DNA of 59,433 bases from an uncultured Clostridia bacterium (GTDB lineage: Bacteria > Bacillota > Clostridia > Oscillospirales > Ruminococcaceae), in contig CANQVG010000011.1 of assembly GCA_947627235.1 (NCBI GenBank), positions 1 to 59,433 on the forward strand, given 5' to 3'. Within the stretch, counting starts at the first letter, position 1. Every line of letters begins with the position of its first letter. Under the pieces are notes generated by a model. It worked only from the letters and a program-made list of their open reading frames with translations. It had not been told where the DNA came from and ran no database searches. The translations under genes and the position numbers were made by a program. Shown here one piece after another: positions 7,581 to 16,043 of the stretch.

Positions 7581-8660
7581 ATGAGAGTATTTAATTTCAG
7601 CGCGGGACCGGCAATGCTTCCCGAGGAGGTTTTGAAGCGTGCAGCATCGGAAATGCTGGAATACGGCGAGACCGGTCAGTCGGTTATGGAGATGTCGCAC
7701 CGTTCCAAGGAATATCAGGCTATAATTGATTCGGTTGAAGCCAAGCTCCGCAAGGTTATGTCGATTCCCGACAATTACAAGGTACTGTTTCTTCAGGGCG
7801 GCGCATCGAGCCAGTTTGCTATGATCCCCCTTAACCTTATGAACGGCTCCGGCAAGGCAGATTTCGTTTTGACCGGTCAGTGGGCGACTAAGGCATATCA
7901 GGAGGCGTCGCGCTACGGCGAGTGCAAGGCTGTTGCAAGCTCAAAGGATAAGACCTTCAGTTACATTCCAAAGCTTAATAAGGCCGACTTTACTCCCGAC
8001 GCCGACTATTTCCACATCTGCTACAACAACACAATCTACGGTACCAAGTTTACCGAGCTGCCCGATACCGGAAACGTGCCGCTCGTAGCGGATATGTCCA
8101 GCTCGATTCTCTCCGAACCCGTTGACGTTTCGAGGTTCGGCGTTATCTACGCGGGCGCGCAGAAAAATATGGGACCTGCGGGTCTGACGGTTGTGATTAT
8201 CCGTGAGGACCTCATCGGTCACGCTCGCGACATCACGCCTACTATGTTTAACTACCAGATACATGCCGACAACGGCTCAATGTACAACACCCCGCCGACC
8301 TACGGAATTTACATTCTCGGGCTTGTGCTTGACTGGATTGAGCAAAAGGGCGGTCTTGAGGCGATGGCGAAAATTAACGCCAAGAAAGCGGCCCTGCTCT
8401 ATGATTTCCTCGACGGTTCAAAGCTGTTCAAGGCTACCGTTAAGGGTGCGGACCGCTCTATGATGAACATTCCGTTTGTCACCGGCAGCGACGAGCTTGA
8501 CGCAAAGTTTGTCTCGGAGGCAAAGAAAGCGGGACTTATCAACATTAAGGGTCACCGTTCGGTAGGCGGTATGCGCGCGTCTATCTACAACGCAATGCCT
8601 ATTGAGGGCGTAGAGAAGCTGGTTGCGTTTATGAAGCAGTTTGAAGCGGAAAACGCGTAA
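7581..8660 (+). CDS. serC: Phosphoserine aminotransferase
   Basis: This PLP enzyme converts 3-phosphohydroxypyruvate and glutamate to phosphoserine, the second step of serine synthesis. The N-terminal FNFSAGPAMLP and the PLP-lysine motif GAQKNMGPAG near residue 195 are diagnostic. The C-terminal HRSVGGMRASIYNAMP is typical, and 359 residues is the family length. AGGAGG stands 8 nt before the ATG. It leads a two-gene operon with serA (11-bp gap) under a consensus promoter. Confidence 0.96.
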   Translation: MRVFNFSAGPAMLPEEVLKRAASEMLEYGETGQSVMEMSHRSKEYQAIIDSVEAKLRKVMSIPDNYKVLFLQGGASSQFAMIPLNLMNGSGKADFVLTGQWATKAYQEASRYGECKAVASSKDKTFSYIPKLNKADFTPDADYFHICYNNTIYGTKFTELPDTGNVPLVADMSSSILSEPVDVSRFGVIYAGAQKNMGPAGLTVVIIREDLIGHARDITPTMFNYQIHADNGSMYNTPPTYGIYILGLVLDWIEQKGGLEAMAKINAKKAALLYDFLDGSKLFKATVKGADRSMMNIPFVTGSDELDAKFVSEAKKAGLINIKGHRSVGGMRASIYNAMPIEGVEKLVAFMKQFEAENA

Positions 8661-8671
8661 GGAGGAAGCTT

Positions 8672-9826
8672 ATGTTCAACATTCTCACTTTAAATAAGAT
8701 AGCCGCCTGCGGCACCGACCTTTTCGACCGTTCGAGGTATAACGTAACCGATACGGAGACCTCTCCCGACGGCATTATGGTGCGCTCTGCCAATATGCTC
8801 GAAGACGAATTTGCCCCCAGCCTGAAAGCCATTGCGCGCGCGGGTGCGGGAGTCAACAATATCCCCGTCGACCGCTGCTCGGAGGAGGGCATCTGCGTGT
8901 TCAACACGCCGGGAGCAAACGCCAACGCCGTCAAAGAGCTTGTCATCGCGGGTCTGCTTTTGACTTCGAGAAAGATTCCCGCTGCCATCGACTGGGCGAA
9001 GACCCTCAAGGGCAAGGGCGACGAGGTCTCAAAACTCGTTGAAAAAGGCAAAGCTGCGTTTGCAGGCCCTGAAATTATGGGCAAGACCCTCGGAATTGTG
9101 GGTCTCGGGGCAATAGGCGTAAAGGTCGCCAACACTGCGCTTTCGCTCGGTATGAACGTAGTGGGCTATGACCCGTTCCTTTCGGTCAACGCCGCCCTCG
9201 GTCTCAAGCCGAACGTCAAGGTTGTAAAGTCGCTCAATGACTTATTCTCCTGCTCGGATTACATTACCCTTCACCTGCCGTATAACAAGGACACAAAGGA
9301 TACCGTCAATGCCGAGGCGCTCGAAAAGATGCGCGACGGCGTAAGGATTCTCAACTTTGCGAGAGGCGAGCTTGTAAATACCGACGATATTCTCTCTGCA
9401 CTCGGCAGCGGCAAGTGCGCGGCATATATTACCGATTTCCCGAACGACGCTCTGATAGGCGTTGAGGGCGTTGTGGCTATTCCTCACCTCGGCGCGTCTA
9501 CGCCCGAGTCGGAGGACAACTGCGCGGTTATGGCGGCTCAGGAGCTTATCAATTACCTTGAGCACGGAACAATCCGCAACTCAGTCAATCTGCCCGACTG
9601 CGAGCTTGCCAAAACCGCAGACTGCCTTGTCTGCGTCATACACAAGAATGTGCCGACAATAATCAACCAGATTACCGGCGCGATTTCCGCCGACGGCGGC
9701 AACATTGAGAATATCGCATCGAAGTCTAAAAAAGACTGGGCGTATACGATGCTCGACGTGACCGGCGCCGTAACTCCCGCCGATATCGAAAAGATTGACG
9801 GAGTAAGCGGAGTAAGAGTACTTTAA
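8672..9826 (+). CDS. serA: D-3-phosphoglycerate dehydrogenase with C-terminal ACT domain
   Basis: This NAD-dependent enzyme oxidises 3-phosphoglycerate, the first committed step of serine synthesis. The Rossmann glycine motif GLGAIG lies near residue 145. The catalytic Arg is in NFARGELV and the catalytic His in IPHLGASTPES. Residues from about 320 to 384 form an ACT domain (VIHKNVPTIINQIT), a likely site for serine feedback. At 384 residues it is the short form without the intervening domain of the 530-residue type. GGAGG precedes the ATG, 11 bp after serC. No serB follows, so the phosphatase step must be encoded elsewhere. Confidence 0.95.
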   Translation: MFNILTLNKIAACGTDLFDRSRYNVTDTETSPDGIMVRSANMLEDEFAPSLKAIARAGAGVNNIPVDRCSEEGICVFNTPGANANAVKELVIAGLLLTSRKIPAAIDWAKTLKGKGDEVSKLVEKGKAAFAGPEIMGKTLGIVGLGAIGVKVANTALSLGMNVVGYDPFLSVNAALGLKPNVKVVKSLNDLFSCSDYITLHLPYNKDTKDTVNAEALEKMRDGVRILNFARGELVNTDDILSALGSGKCAAYITDFPNDALIGVEGVVAIPHLGASTPESEDNCAVMAAQELINYLEHGTIRNSVNLPDCELAKTADCLVCVIHKNVPTIINQITGAISADGGNIENIASKSKKDWAYTMLDVTGAVTPADIEKIDGVSGVRVL

Positions 9827-9836
9827 TTTCTGCGAA

Positions 9837-9871
9837 AACAGCGCAGGAGCCAAAACGGTTCCTGCGCTGTT
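9837..9871. terminator. Terminator hairpin between serA and the deacetylase gene
   Basis: A 12-bp outer stem (AACAGCGCAGGA with its complement) with a short inner GCC/GGT pair sits between two convergent genes. Moderate T content on both sides suggests two-way termination. Confidence 0.65.
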
Positions 9872-9882
9872 GTTTATGTGAA

Positions 9883-10704
9883 TTATAGCTCTGTGAGAAC
9901 GCCCGGGGCGACAGTAACCGCCTCGTCGGGACTGCGTTCGAGCCAGACTTCCGTAGCGGTAGGGTTATAGACAAATCTGCCGTCGGCGGAGTATTCAAGC
10001 GACTTTGCTGCGAGGTCGTATTCGCAAATTTCGATGTTGGTCGCATACCAGATATCTTCGCGCCCCGAGGCTTTTGAGAGAAGGTCTTCGATAAGCCCCC
10101 AGTTTTTGTCCCGCCGAAATTCAGGTGTGTGACCCCAAATATACATCATTCTGAGGTCGCGCGGGGTCTCTTCGAGGAATTTGTCCATAAGTTCCGGAAG
10201 CTTCGGGTCGTTGTGATGCGCGGTAGGACGTAGCCTGAGCCAGTCGGTCGGCATATTCAGCGAGTAATCCGACCACACGGTGCGGCAGTATTTGATGCCG
10301 CTCTGCCGCAGGACATTTACGCTGCGGTCGTCAAAGCTTCCGTAGGGGTAAGCTGCGCCGCGTATAACGGTTGAAAACATATTTTCGAGGTTGTGCTTGT
10401 CCGAGACTATCTCGTAGACAAGCTCCGGTTCGGTTATTTTGGTGAAGTCGCGGTGGGTTACGCCGTGAAGCGCCACCTCAACGCCGTCGCGCTTGTAGTT
10501 TTCGGTTTCCGAGCGCGTCATTCTCGGCCAGTAGCCCACAGGTTCCGAGCCGTCGGGGCGGTAGAGTTCGGAGCTGATATTAAAGGTTCCTTTGATATTA
10601 AGACTTGACATAAGGTCCATAAGTCTGATATCATCATAACAGCCGTCGTCGTAGCTGAGGGTGAGCGCTTTTTTAACGCCGCCGGGGAATAAGGTCTTTA
10701 GCAT
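9883..10704 (-). CDS. Polysaccharide deacetylase family protein (NodB fold), likely cytoplasmic
   Basis: A carbohydrate esterase 4-type fold. The catalytic/metal Asp pair is in LSYDDG (Asp19, Asp20) and the zinc His pair is in HGVTH (His80, His84), so the active site looks intact. The last 60 residues form an extra small beta domain. The 273-residue chain has no signal peptide or membrane segment, unusual for peptidoglycan or chitin deacetylases and more like cytoplasmic relatives acting on small glycans. GGAGG precedes the ATG. It is a single gene, convergent with serA. The substrate is unknown. Confidence 0.88.
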   Translation of the reverse strand: MLKTLFPGGVKKALTLSYDDGCYDDIRLMDLMSSLNIKGTFNISSELYRPDGSEPVGYWPRMTRSETENYKRDGVEVALHGVTHRDFTKITEPELVYEIVSDKHNLENMFSTVIRGAAYPYGSFDDRSVNVLRQSGIKYCRTVWSDYSLNMPTDWLRLRPTAHHNDPKLPELMDKFLEETPRDLRMMYIWGHTPEFRRDKNWGLIEDLLSKASGREDIWYATNIEICEYDLAAKSLEYSADGRFVYNPTATEVWLERSPDEAVTVAPGVLTEL

Positions 10705-10790
10705 AATAATCCTCCTTTAAAATTTCTGATTACAGTATACGATATTTTGGCGGAAAGTTCAACCGGTTTTTTATAAAAGAGGGCTGATTT

Positions 10791-11570
10791 ATGGAAAAAT
10801 ATTCTCATATTTTTGACACCCATTCTCATTACGACGACGCAAGATTTGAAGGCAGGGGCGACGAGCTTATAGCCTCGCTTTTTAACGACGGCGTTTCGGG
10901 GATAATTCACGCGGCTACAGACCTTGAGTCAGCGAGGTTCGGTTTGAAAATGTCCGAAAAATACCCGCGATACTATACTTCGGTTGGAATACACCCCGAA
11001 TATGCCGACTGCTTTTCGGAAGACGACATTTTAAGCCTTGAGAAGCTTGCAAGAGCGTCCGAAAAGGTTGTGGCAATAGGCGAGATAGGACTCGACTACC
11101 ACTATGAGGGTTATGACCGCGAGCGCCAGATACGTCTGTTCAGGACACAGACAGAGCTTGCGAACCGTCTCGGTCTGCCGGTGATAGTGCATTGCCGCGA
11201 CGCCGTAGGCGATTGTATGGATATCCTGCGCGAGCTGAGACCTCGGGGAGTTATGCACTGCTTCTCGGGGTCGGTTGAGACGGCGCGTGAGGTGTTGTCG
11301 CTCGGAATGTATCTCGGATTCACCGGTGCGCTGACCTTTAAAAACGCCAAAAAGCCGCAGGAGGTAGTGAGGACAATTCCCCTTGACCGTCTTTTGCTGG
11401 AGACGGACTGTCCCTATATGGCGCCTGAACCTCACCGCGGAGAGGTCTGCAGCAGCGGGCTGATAGAGTTTACCGCCAAAAAGGCAGCGGAGCTTAAAGG
11501 CATAGGATATGAAGAACTGCTGTCGGCGACAGAGGAAAACGCCGAGCGGCTTTTCGGTATAAAAAAGTAA
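10791..11570 (+). CDS. tatD: TatD-family metal-dependent deoxyribonuclease
   Basis: A TIM-barrel metallo-hydrolase of the amidohydrolase superfamily, linked to 3'-5' DNA end processing and repair. The metal ligands are visible: DTHSH at residues 9-13, Glu in AIGEIGLDYH, His in VIVHCRDA, His in MHCFSG and Asp in LETDCP. At 259 residues it has the standard length. The SD (GAGGG) is modest. It is a single gene divergent from the deacetylase, and its terminator lies 50 bp downstream. Confidence 0.93.
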   Translation: MEKYSHIFDTHSHYDDARFEGRGDELIASLFNDGVSGIIHAATDLESARFGLKMSEKYPRYYTSVGIHPEYADCFSEDDILSLEKLARASEKVVAIGEIGLDYHYEGYDRERQIRLFRTQTELANRLGLPVIVHCRDAVGDCMDILRELRPRGVMHCFSGSVETAREVLSLGMYLGFTGALTFKNAKKPQEVVRTIPLDRLLLETDCPYMAPEPHRGEVCSSGLIEFTAKKAAELKGIGYEELLSATEENAERLFGIKK

Positions 11571-11619
11571 TGCAGGTGCAGTGTCCTCGGTTTTGATTTG
11601 GCGGCTTCTATAATATAAG

Positions 11620-11649
11620 AAAACCCCTGCGTATTAACGCGGGGGTTTT
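11620..11649. terminator. Bidirectional terminator between tatD and the transglutaminase operon
   Basis: A 13-bp stem (AAAACCCC outer arm, one G-T pair) has A and T runs on its two flanks and serves both convergent units. Confidence 0.85.
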
Positions 11650-11678
11650 CCGTCGGTGCGTAAACCTTACACGCCCGA

Positions 11679-13343
11679 TTACTTTTTCTCAAGCTTGAAG
11701 GTAATGGTTCTCGTCTTCTTTATACCGCTGTTGTCGTCTCTTATACGGTTGTTTATCTTGTACTTGGACGTGATGCCGTTGAGAATGTTTTTGGTGTAAT
11801 AACTCTGGCTGTAGGTGTCTATAACCTCGTTGATGAGGTCTACGGAGCTGACCATTATTCTTGCGTAGACAAAATTGCCGCCGTTCTTAACACAATCGCT
11901 CGTGGCTTTCTTGAGCACGCTTTCCACCTCGGACATACTCGTTGCGTAGTAGCCGTTGAGCTTATACCAGTTGTAGTCGTCGGAGGTAGCGGAGGGCATT
12001 TTGTAGTACATCGAGAGATCGTCGACCGAAATTCTGGTGTTTTTGATATAGTCGTCGGTGACAAGCAGGAAGTCATAGCAAACGTAATTAGGGTCTTGGT
12101 TGGTACTCGGGTCGCCCCATCCGGCGTCGACATTGTACCATTTGCCGTCGAGCTTTACCTTTACCCAAGAGTGTCTGCCCGCGGCGGTTGGATCGGTGCC
12201 ATAACCGGTGACATATACGACGTCAAATCCGGCTTTTGAAAGGAGGTAGAAGGCTCCCTTTGCGTAGCCGAGGCAATTTGCTCCTCCCGCGACTACGGAA
12301 CCGTAGGCTGAGGACTCATAGGTGCCGCCGTAGGAGTTGTTGGTGCAGAGCCACTCGTAGATATACTTGACTTTATTGTAGTCGGAGTATCCGCTGATTT
12401 TTTTGACAATCTTATTCGCGGAGCTTTCAAGCTCGTTGACCATTTTCTGGGCGTCGTCGAGGTTGTCTACGAAATACTGAAGGTTCATAGTTGTGCCGCC
12501 GGAAACGCTTTTAACGCCCTTGAAGTAGCAGTAACCGGTGCCGACCATCTGAACGATGTTGGACGCAATCTGAATAGTTTCGTCGGGGGTGAGGTATTCC
12601 GCGAGGGAAACGCTCGGCGCCATAATCTCAACAGCCATAGCGATCTTGTTGAGCGCGTTCTGATATTTCGAGTCGGTAAAGAGATTATACATATATTCGA
12701 CGCCGTTTGTGCTTACCCAGTCTGCGGTGCCTATCTGGGTACCGGAGGTTCCCTCAAAAGGCTCGTCGTCGACTACTTCCTGATCGGAGGAGCCGGGAGC
12801 AGGCTCGTTGTTGCCGCCGACGGGCTTGGTGGCAGTGCCGGAGGGCGCCGTGGCAGAGAGGTAGATGTTGCTCACATAGCCGGTCTTGCCGTCAATTGAT
12901 ACCTGATACCAGCCGGTGGAAGCGCGTCCGGTAACGGTTACGGCTTCGCCCTCGTCGAGGGTGCCTATGCGATCATAATCAGCCGACGGGCCGCTTCTGA
13001 CGTTCAGGGATATAGTGGCATACATTGTTGCCGACATTGCCTCTACCGTAAAGCCGTTCGGATCTTCCTTAGCGGTGGTGGGGGCGGGAGTGGTTGCGGG
13101 AGCGGGTTCTGTTGCCGGCGCAGAGGTGGTGACCGGCTCTGAAGAGGTCACGGGAGCGGGATCGGTTTCAGGCGGGAGAGTTTCGGGCGAGGGGGTAGTC
13201 GTAACGTCGCCGACGTCAGCCGTCGAGCCGCTTGTTACTACAGGAGTGTCCACGTGGTCGTCCGGAACCTGTCCGCAGGCCGCAAAGACGCTCAGCGTCA
13301 TCATCAGCGCGACTAAGAGCGCCGCAAATCTTTTTAAATTCAT
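11679..13343 (-). CDS. Surface lipoprotein with SH3 and transglutaminase-like domains
   Basis: The signal peptide ends in a lipobox (VFAACG, Cys near residue 23), so the protein is lipid-anchored outside the cell. A Thr/Pro/Ala-rich linker (about 30-95) follows, then a bacterial SH3 domain (about 105-165, SLNVRSGPSADYDRIG). A 200-residue helical part leads to a transglutaminase/papain-like core: Cys in GGANCLGYAKG near 357, His in GRHSWVKV near 390, Asp in WYNVDAGWGDP near 405. The catalytic triad is therefore present. Family members include proteases and crosslinking enzymes; the substrate is unknown. The SH3 domain suggests peptidoglycan targeting. It is the last of three related genes in one operon and the only one with SH3. 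Confidence 0.88.
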   Translation of the reverse strand: MNLKRFAALLVALMMTLSVFAACGQVPDDHVDTPVVTSGSTADVGDVTTTPSPETLPPETDPAPVTSSEPVTTSAPATEPAPATTPAPTTAKEDPNGFTVEAMSATMYATISLNVRSGPSADYDRIGTLDEGEAVTVTGRASTGWYQVSIDGKTGYVSNIYLSATAPSGTATKPVGGNNEPAPGSSDQEVVDDEPFEGTSGTQIGTADWVSTNGVEYMYNLFTDSKYQNALNKIAMAVEIMAPSVSLAEYLTPDETIQIASNIVQMVGTGYCYFKGVKSVSGGTTMNLQYFVDNLDDAQKMVNELESSANKIVKKISGYSDYNKVKYIYEWLCTNNSYGGTYESSAYGSVVAGGANCLGYAKGAFYLLSKAGFDVVYVTGYGTDPTAAGRHSWVKVKLDGKWYNVDAGWGDPSTNQDPNYVCYDFLLVTDDYIKNTRISVDDLSMYYKMPSATSDDYNWYKLNGYYATSMSEVESVLKKATSDCVKNGGNFVYARIMVSSVDLINEVIDTYSQSYYTKNILNGITSKYKINNRIRDDNSGIKKTRTITFKLEKK

Positions 13344-13401
13344 ACTAATTCCTCCAAATCTTTTGTCTTTATCTGTATCACGGAAATCCGCGTTATCAGT
13401 T

Positions 13402-14538
13402 TTATTCCGCCGTCGGCACGGTGAAGTATCTGCTTCCGTACCGGTGGCTGTGGTCCTTTTCGACCTGTTCGTCTGTTATCATAAAGTAGTCGTATCCTAC
13501 GTAATCGGGTTCGTCGCCGGTGGGGTCGTCCCAAGTTGCGTCTATTACATACCATTTGCCGTCCGAGAGCTTCACATAGTTCCACTTGTGATAGCCGTCG
13601 TCTGAATCTCCCATTGCGGGAACAGCGTCAAATCCGGCTCTTGAAAGCAGCATCTGCAACGCGTGCGCATATCCCTGACATATCGCCTTACCGTCTATCA
13701 GCGCGCCGTAAGCGGTGTCAACGCTTTTTCCGTTATAGCTGTAGGTGCAGTTTTTAACGATGTAGTCGTGAAAATATTTTATCCTGTCGCGCTCTGAAGT
13801 ATCCGGAGCACTCGCTACTATTTCGTCTACTTTATTCTGAACGGCTTCGTTCATCTCTTTTGCCTCTTTGGCGTCCGCGGTGTAGACGAACTCAAGGTCG
13901 GTCACGTAGTTGTTCTCGTCATACCAGTATGTGTAATCGTAGTAATCGACGTGAGTATAACCGCAGAGGTAATCGTGTACGAAATGTACAAACTGCCATA
14001 TTTCGTCTTCCTTGATGGGATGCTTGAGCGCAAACTTTGGCTTTAGGTTGCGCATCGCGTTCATCATAACCGCGACGTTGTCCTTGACGTCGTCCGAAAG
14101 CTGGTTCCAGACGAACTCCATACCGTTTTCATATATAGGAGTAAGGCTGATTCCGTTCCACCGTCCGGTTATCTTTTGGCGCACAGGAGGCACGTTTGTC
14201 TTTTCGGTCTCCTTGGTAACGGTAGTCGGCACGGTGGTTGCCACGGTTGTCGTGGTAACGGTGGTGACGGTAGTAGGCAAGGTTGTTGTCACGGTGGTAA
14301 CGGTGGTCGGAACTGTAGTAGTCACGGTAGTTACGGTAGTCGGAGAGGTGGTCGCGACGGTGACAGAAGCAGTCGTTGTGTCTGCTTCGGGAGCGGGGGT
14401 TGTCTCTACGGAAGGCATAGTCTGAGAAACGGTTGCATCGGTTTCGGGCTTTGGCATATTGTTCTTTGCCGGATGCTCGCACCCGGTGAAAATTACCGCA
14501 GCAAGAACAGCAGAGATGAGGATACGCTTTTTGTCCAT
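13402..14538 (-). CDS. Surface lipoprotein with transglutaminase-like domain and Thr-rich stalk
   Basis: A lipoprotein signal (Cys in IFTGCEHP, near residue 20) is followed by a stalk of TTVTTVTTT-type repeats (about 60-110), and then by a 260-residue transglutaminase-like domain. The triad is Cys in AICQGYAHA near 283, His in YHKWNYVK near 318 and Asp in VIDATWDDP near 333. The chain ends 40 residues after the triad, shorter than both neighbours, which carry C-terminal extensions. The Thr stalk is probably an extended, perhaps glycosylated, wall-spanning linker. It is the middle gene of the operon (18 bp after the upstream gene, 58 bp before the next). Confidence 0.87.
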   Translation of the reverse strand: MDKKRILISAVLAAVIFTGCEHPAKNNMPKPETDATVSQTMPSVETTPAPEADTTTASVTVATTSPTTVTTVTTTVPTTVTTVTTTLPTTVTTVTTTTVATTVPTTVTKETEKTNVPPVRQKITGRWNGISLTPIYENGMEFVWNQLSDDVKDNVAVMMNAMRNLKPKFALKHPIKEDEIWQFVHFVHDYLCGYTHVDYYDYTYWYDENNYVTDLEFVYTADAKEAKEMNEAVQNKVDEIVASAPDTSERDRIKYFHDYIVKNCTYSYNGKSVDTAYGALIDGKAICQGYAHALQMLLSRAGFDAVPAMGDSDDGYHKWNYVKLSDGKWYVIDATWDDPTGDEPDYVGYDYFMITDEQVEKDHSHRYGSRYFTVPTAE

Positions 14539-14556
14539 ATTGTCGCCTCCGGATGT

Positions 14557-15864
14557 TTAATTCTTGTGTTTGAGGGTGATGATTATGGTCAGAGGACCTT
14601 GGCCGTCTTTATGAGCGGAATAGCGTTCCCAGCTTCCGTCGTTAAAGTCTGAACCGTAAGCTTCGTTTGCTTCTTTCATCAGGGTCTGAATCTCGCCGTC
14701 GTGAGCCTTCATAAACAGGTTCTCGTTTACCTCGGTGTAGACATCTTCGTCCGACATTCTCAGATAGATATAGTTCGTGCCGTTCTTTGCGCAGAGAGCG
14801 AGCTGCTTCTGCGTAGCGGCATAAGCCTCCTCATAGGTGGTGCAGTAGTAGCCCATCACGTTGTGATAGCTCAGCTCCATTGAGTCCGCCGAGGGTACCT
14901 GATAGTAATAGTCTCTGCCGAAGCGCTCTTTATAATACGCATTGTCAAATTTCATCGCATGATCCTGAAGAATCACGTCGTCGGAAATCATAAAGTAGTC
15001 ATAGCAGATATAATCGGGGTCGGTTTTGCCGGTGGGGTCTGCCCAAGTCGGGTCGAGGATATACCATTTTCCGTCGTCAAGTTTGACGTAGTTCCATTTA
15101 TGAGTGTAGTTGATATTATCGCCCCTGCCTATTGTAAAGCAGGTTTCAAAGCCGGCTCTCGCGAGCAAAAGGTGCATCGCGTCGGCGTAGCCCTGACACG
15201 TAGCGCTGCCGTCCACGAGGGCGCCGTATGCGGTAAAGGGAATCTTGCCGTCCTCGCCGTAGTTGCAGTTGAAGATGAGGTAGTCATGCAGATACTTTAT
15301 CTGTTCCCACTGAGTGCCGTCGGGCATAGCGGCTATTATTTCGTCGAGCTTTGAGTTCAGCGCGTCTGTGAGGGCGACTCCGTCCTCGACAAACTGCACG
15401 ACTTCCATATTGTAGGGGATATATACGGTTCTGACTATTCCGTCGTCGTCCGGGGGAGCGGCGAAGGAGGTGCCTATATAAGTATAGTCCATAGTGCAGT
15501 TATAGGCAAATTCCAGAAACTGGTCGCTCTCCTCGACCGGAAAGCCTACGGTAAGCTTTGCCACCATATCGAGATTTTTGACGGCGTTCATAAATTCGGC
15601 AAGGTTGAGCTTTGTGTCGGAATCAAGCTGATCCCAGATGTAGCCGATTCCGTTATCCTCGACAAACGATATGTCAACTTTACTGAGAGGGTCGATATCG
15701 GGCTCGGGAGCGTTGGTTTCGGGAATATCCTGAGTTCCGGCGTCTTGACTTGAAACGGTCCGGGACGGGGAGGGAGGGTCGTTTTGAATCTCGTCGCCGC
15801 AGCCTGCGAGCATCGCCGACAGAATGCAGAACGTCAAAAGCAGAATTATAAATTTTTTCATCAT
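14557..15864 (-). CDS. Surface lipoprotein with transglutaminase-like domain
   Basis: First gene of the three-gene operon. The signal peptide ends in LAGCGDE (Cys near residue 22). A short linker leads to a helical region that shares Gly-Tyr-X-Trp-Asp/Asn-Gln-Leu text with the middle paralogue (GIGYIWDQL against GMEFVWNQL). The triad follows: Cys in ATCQGYADA near 221, His in THKWNYVK near 256, Asp in ILDPTWADP near 271. A 150-residue C-terminal extension matches that of the SH3 paralogue. AAAGGA lies 6 nt before the first of two adjacent ATGs. Confidence 0.88.
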   Translation of the reverse strand: MMKKFIILLLTFCILSAMLAGCGDEIQNDPPSPSRTVSSQDAGTQDIPETNAPEPDIDPLSKVDISFVEDNGIGYIWDQLDSDTKLNLAEFMNAVKNLDMVAKLTVGFPVEESDQFLEFAYNCTMDYTYIGTSFAAPPDDDGIVRTVYIPYNMEVVQFVEDGVALTDALNSKLDEIIAAMPDGTQWEQIKYLHDYLIFNCNYGEDGKIPFTAYGALVDGSATCQGYADAMHLLLARAGFETCFTIGRGDNINYTHKWNYVKLDDGKWYILDPTWADPTGKTDPDYICYDYFMISDDVILQDHAMKFDNAYYKERFGRDYYYQVPSADSMELSYHNVMGYYCTTYEEAYAATQKQLALCAKNGTNYIYLRMSDEDVYTEVNENLFMKAHDGEIQTLMKEANEAYGSDFNDGSWERYSAHKDGQGPLTIIITLKHKN

Positions 15865-15906
15865 TTTAAATCCTTTCGGGGGTGAAATACTGACACTTCT
15901 TTAATT

Positions 15907-15927
15907 CCTGCGTATATAAAACGCAGG
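15907..15927 (-). promoter_or_regulatory. 5'-leader hairpin of the transglutaminase operon
   Basis: A perfect 7-bp stem (CCTGCGT, 7-nt loop) lies in the 115-nt leader between the promoter and the first gene. There is no T run, so it is not a terminator; it may stabilise the mRNA or bind a regulator. Confidence 0.45.
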
Positions 15928-15987
15928 GAACGTCCGAAATATTGCATAGCGCAAAAATTTTTATGCAATAAACCGCAACACTATTTA

Positions 15988-16016
15988 ATAATACCTTTAA
16001 ATTGCGATTATGTCAA
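15988..16016 (-). promoter_or_regulatory. Promoter of the transglutaminase operon
   Basis: The minus strand reads TTGACA (16016-16011), a 17-bp spacer and TATTAT (15993-15988). It separates this operon from the tRNA-modification cluster upstream. Confidence 0.82.
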
Positions 16017-16043
16017 TAAGTAAATGCCGTTTATCCAAAAAAA

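Noticed and set aside
14012-14425. Val-rich open frame opposite the Thr-rich lipoprotein
   Set aside because: It is only the complement of the ACG/GTA-type codon repeats of the Thr stalk.
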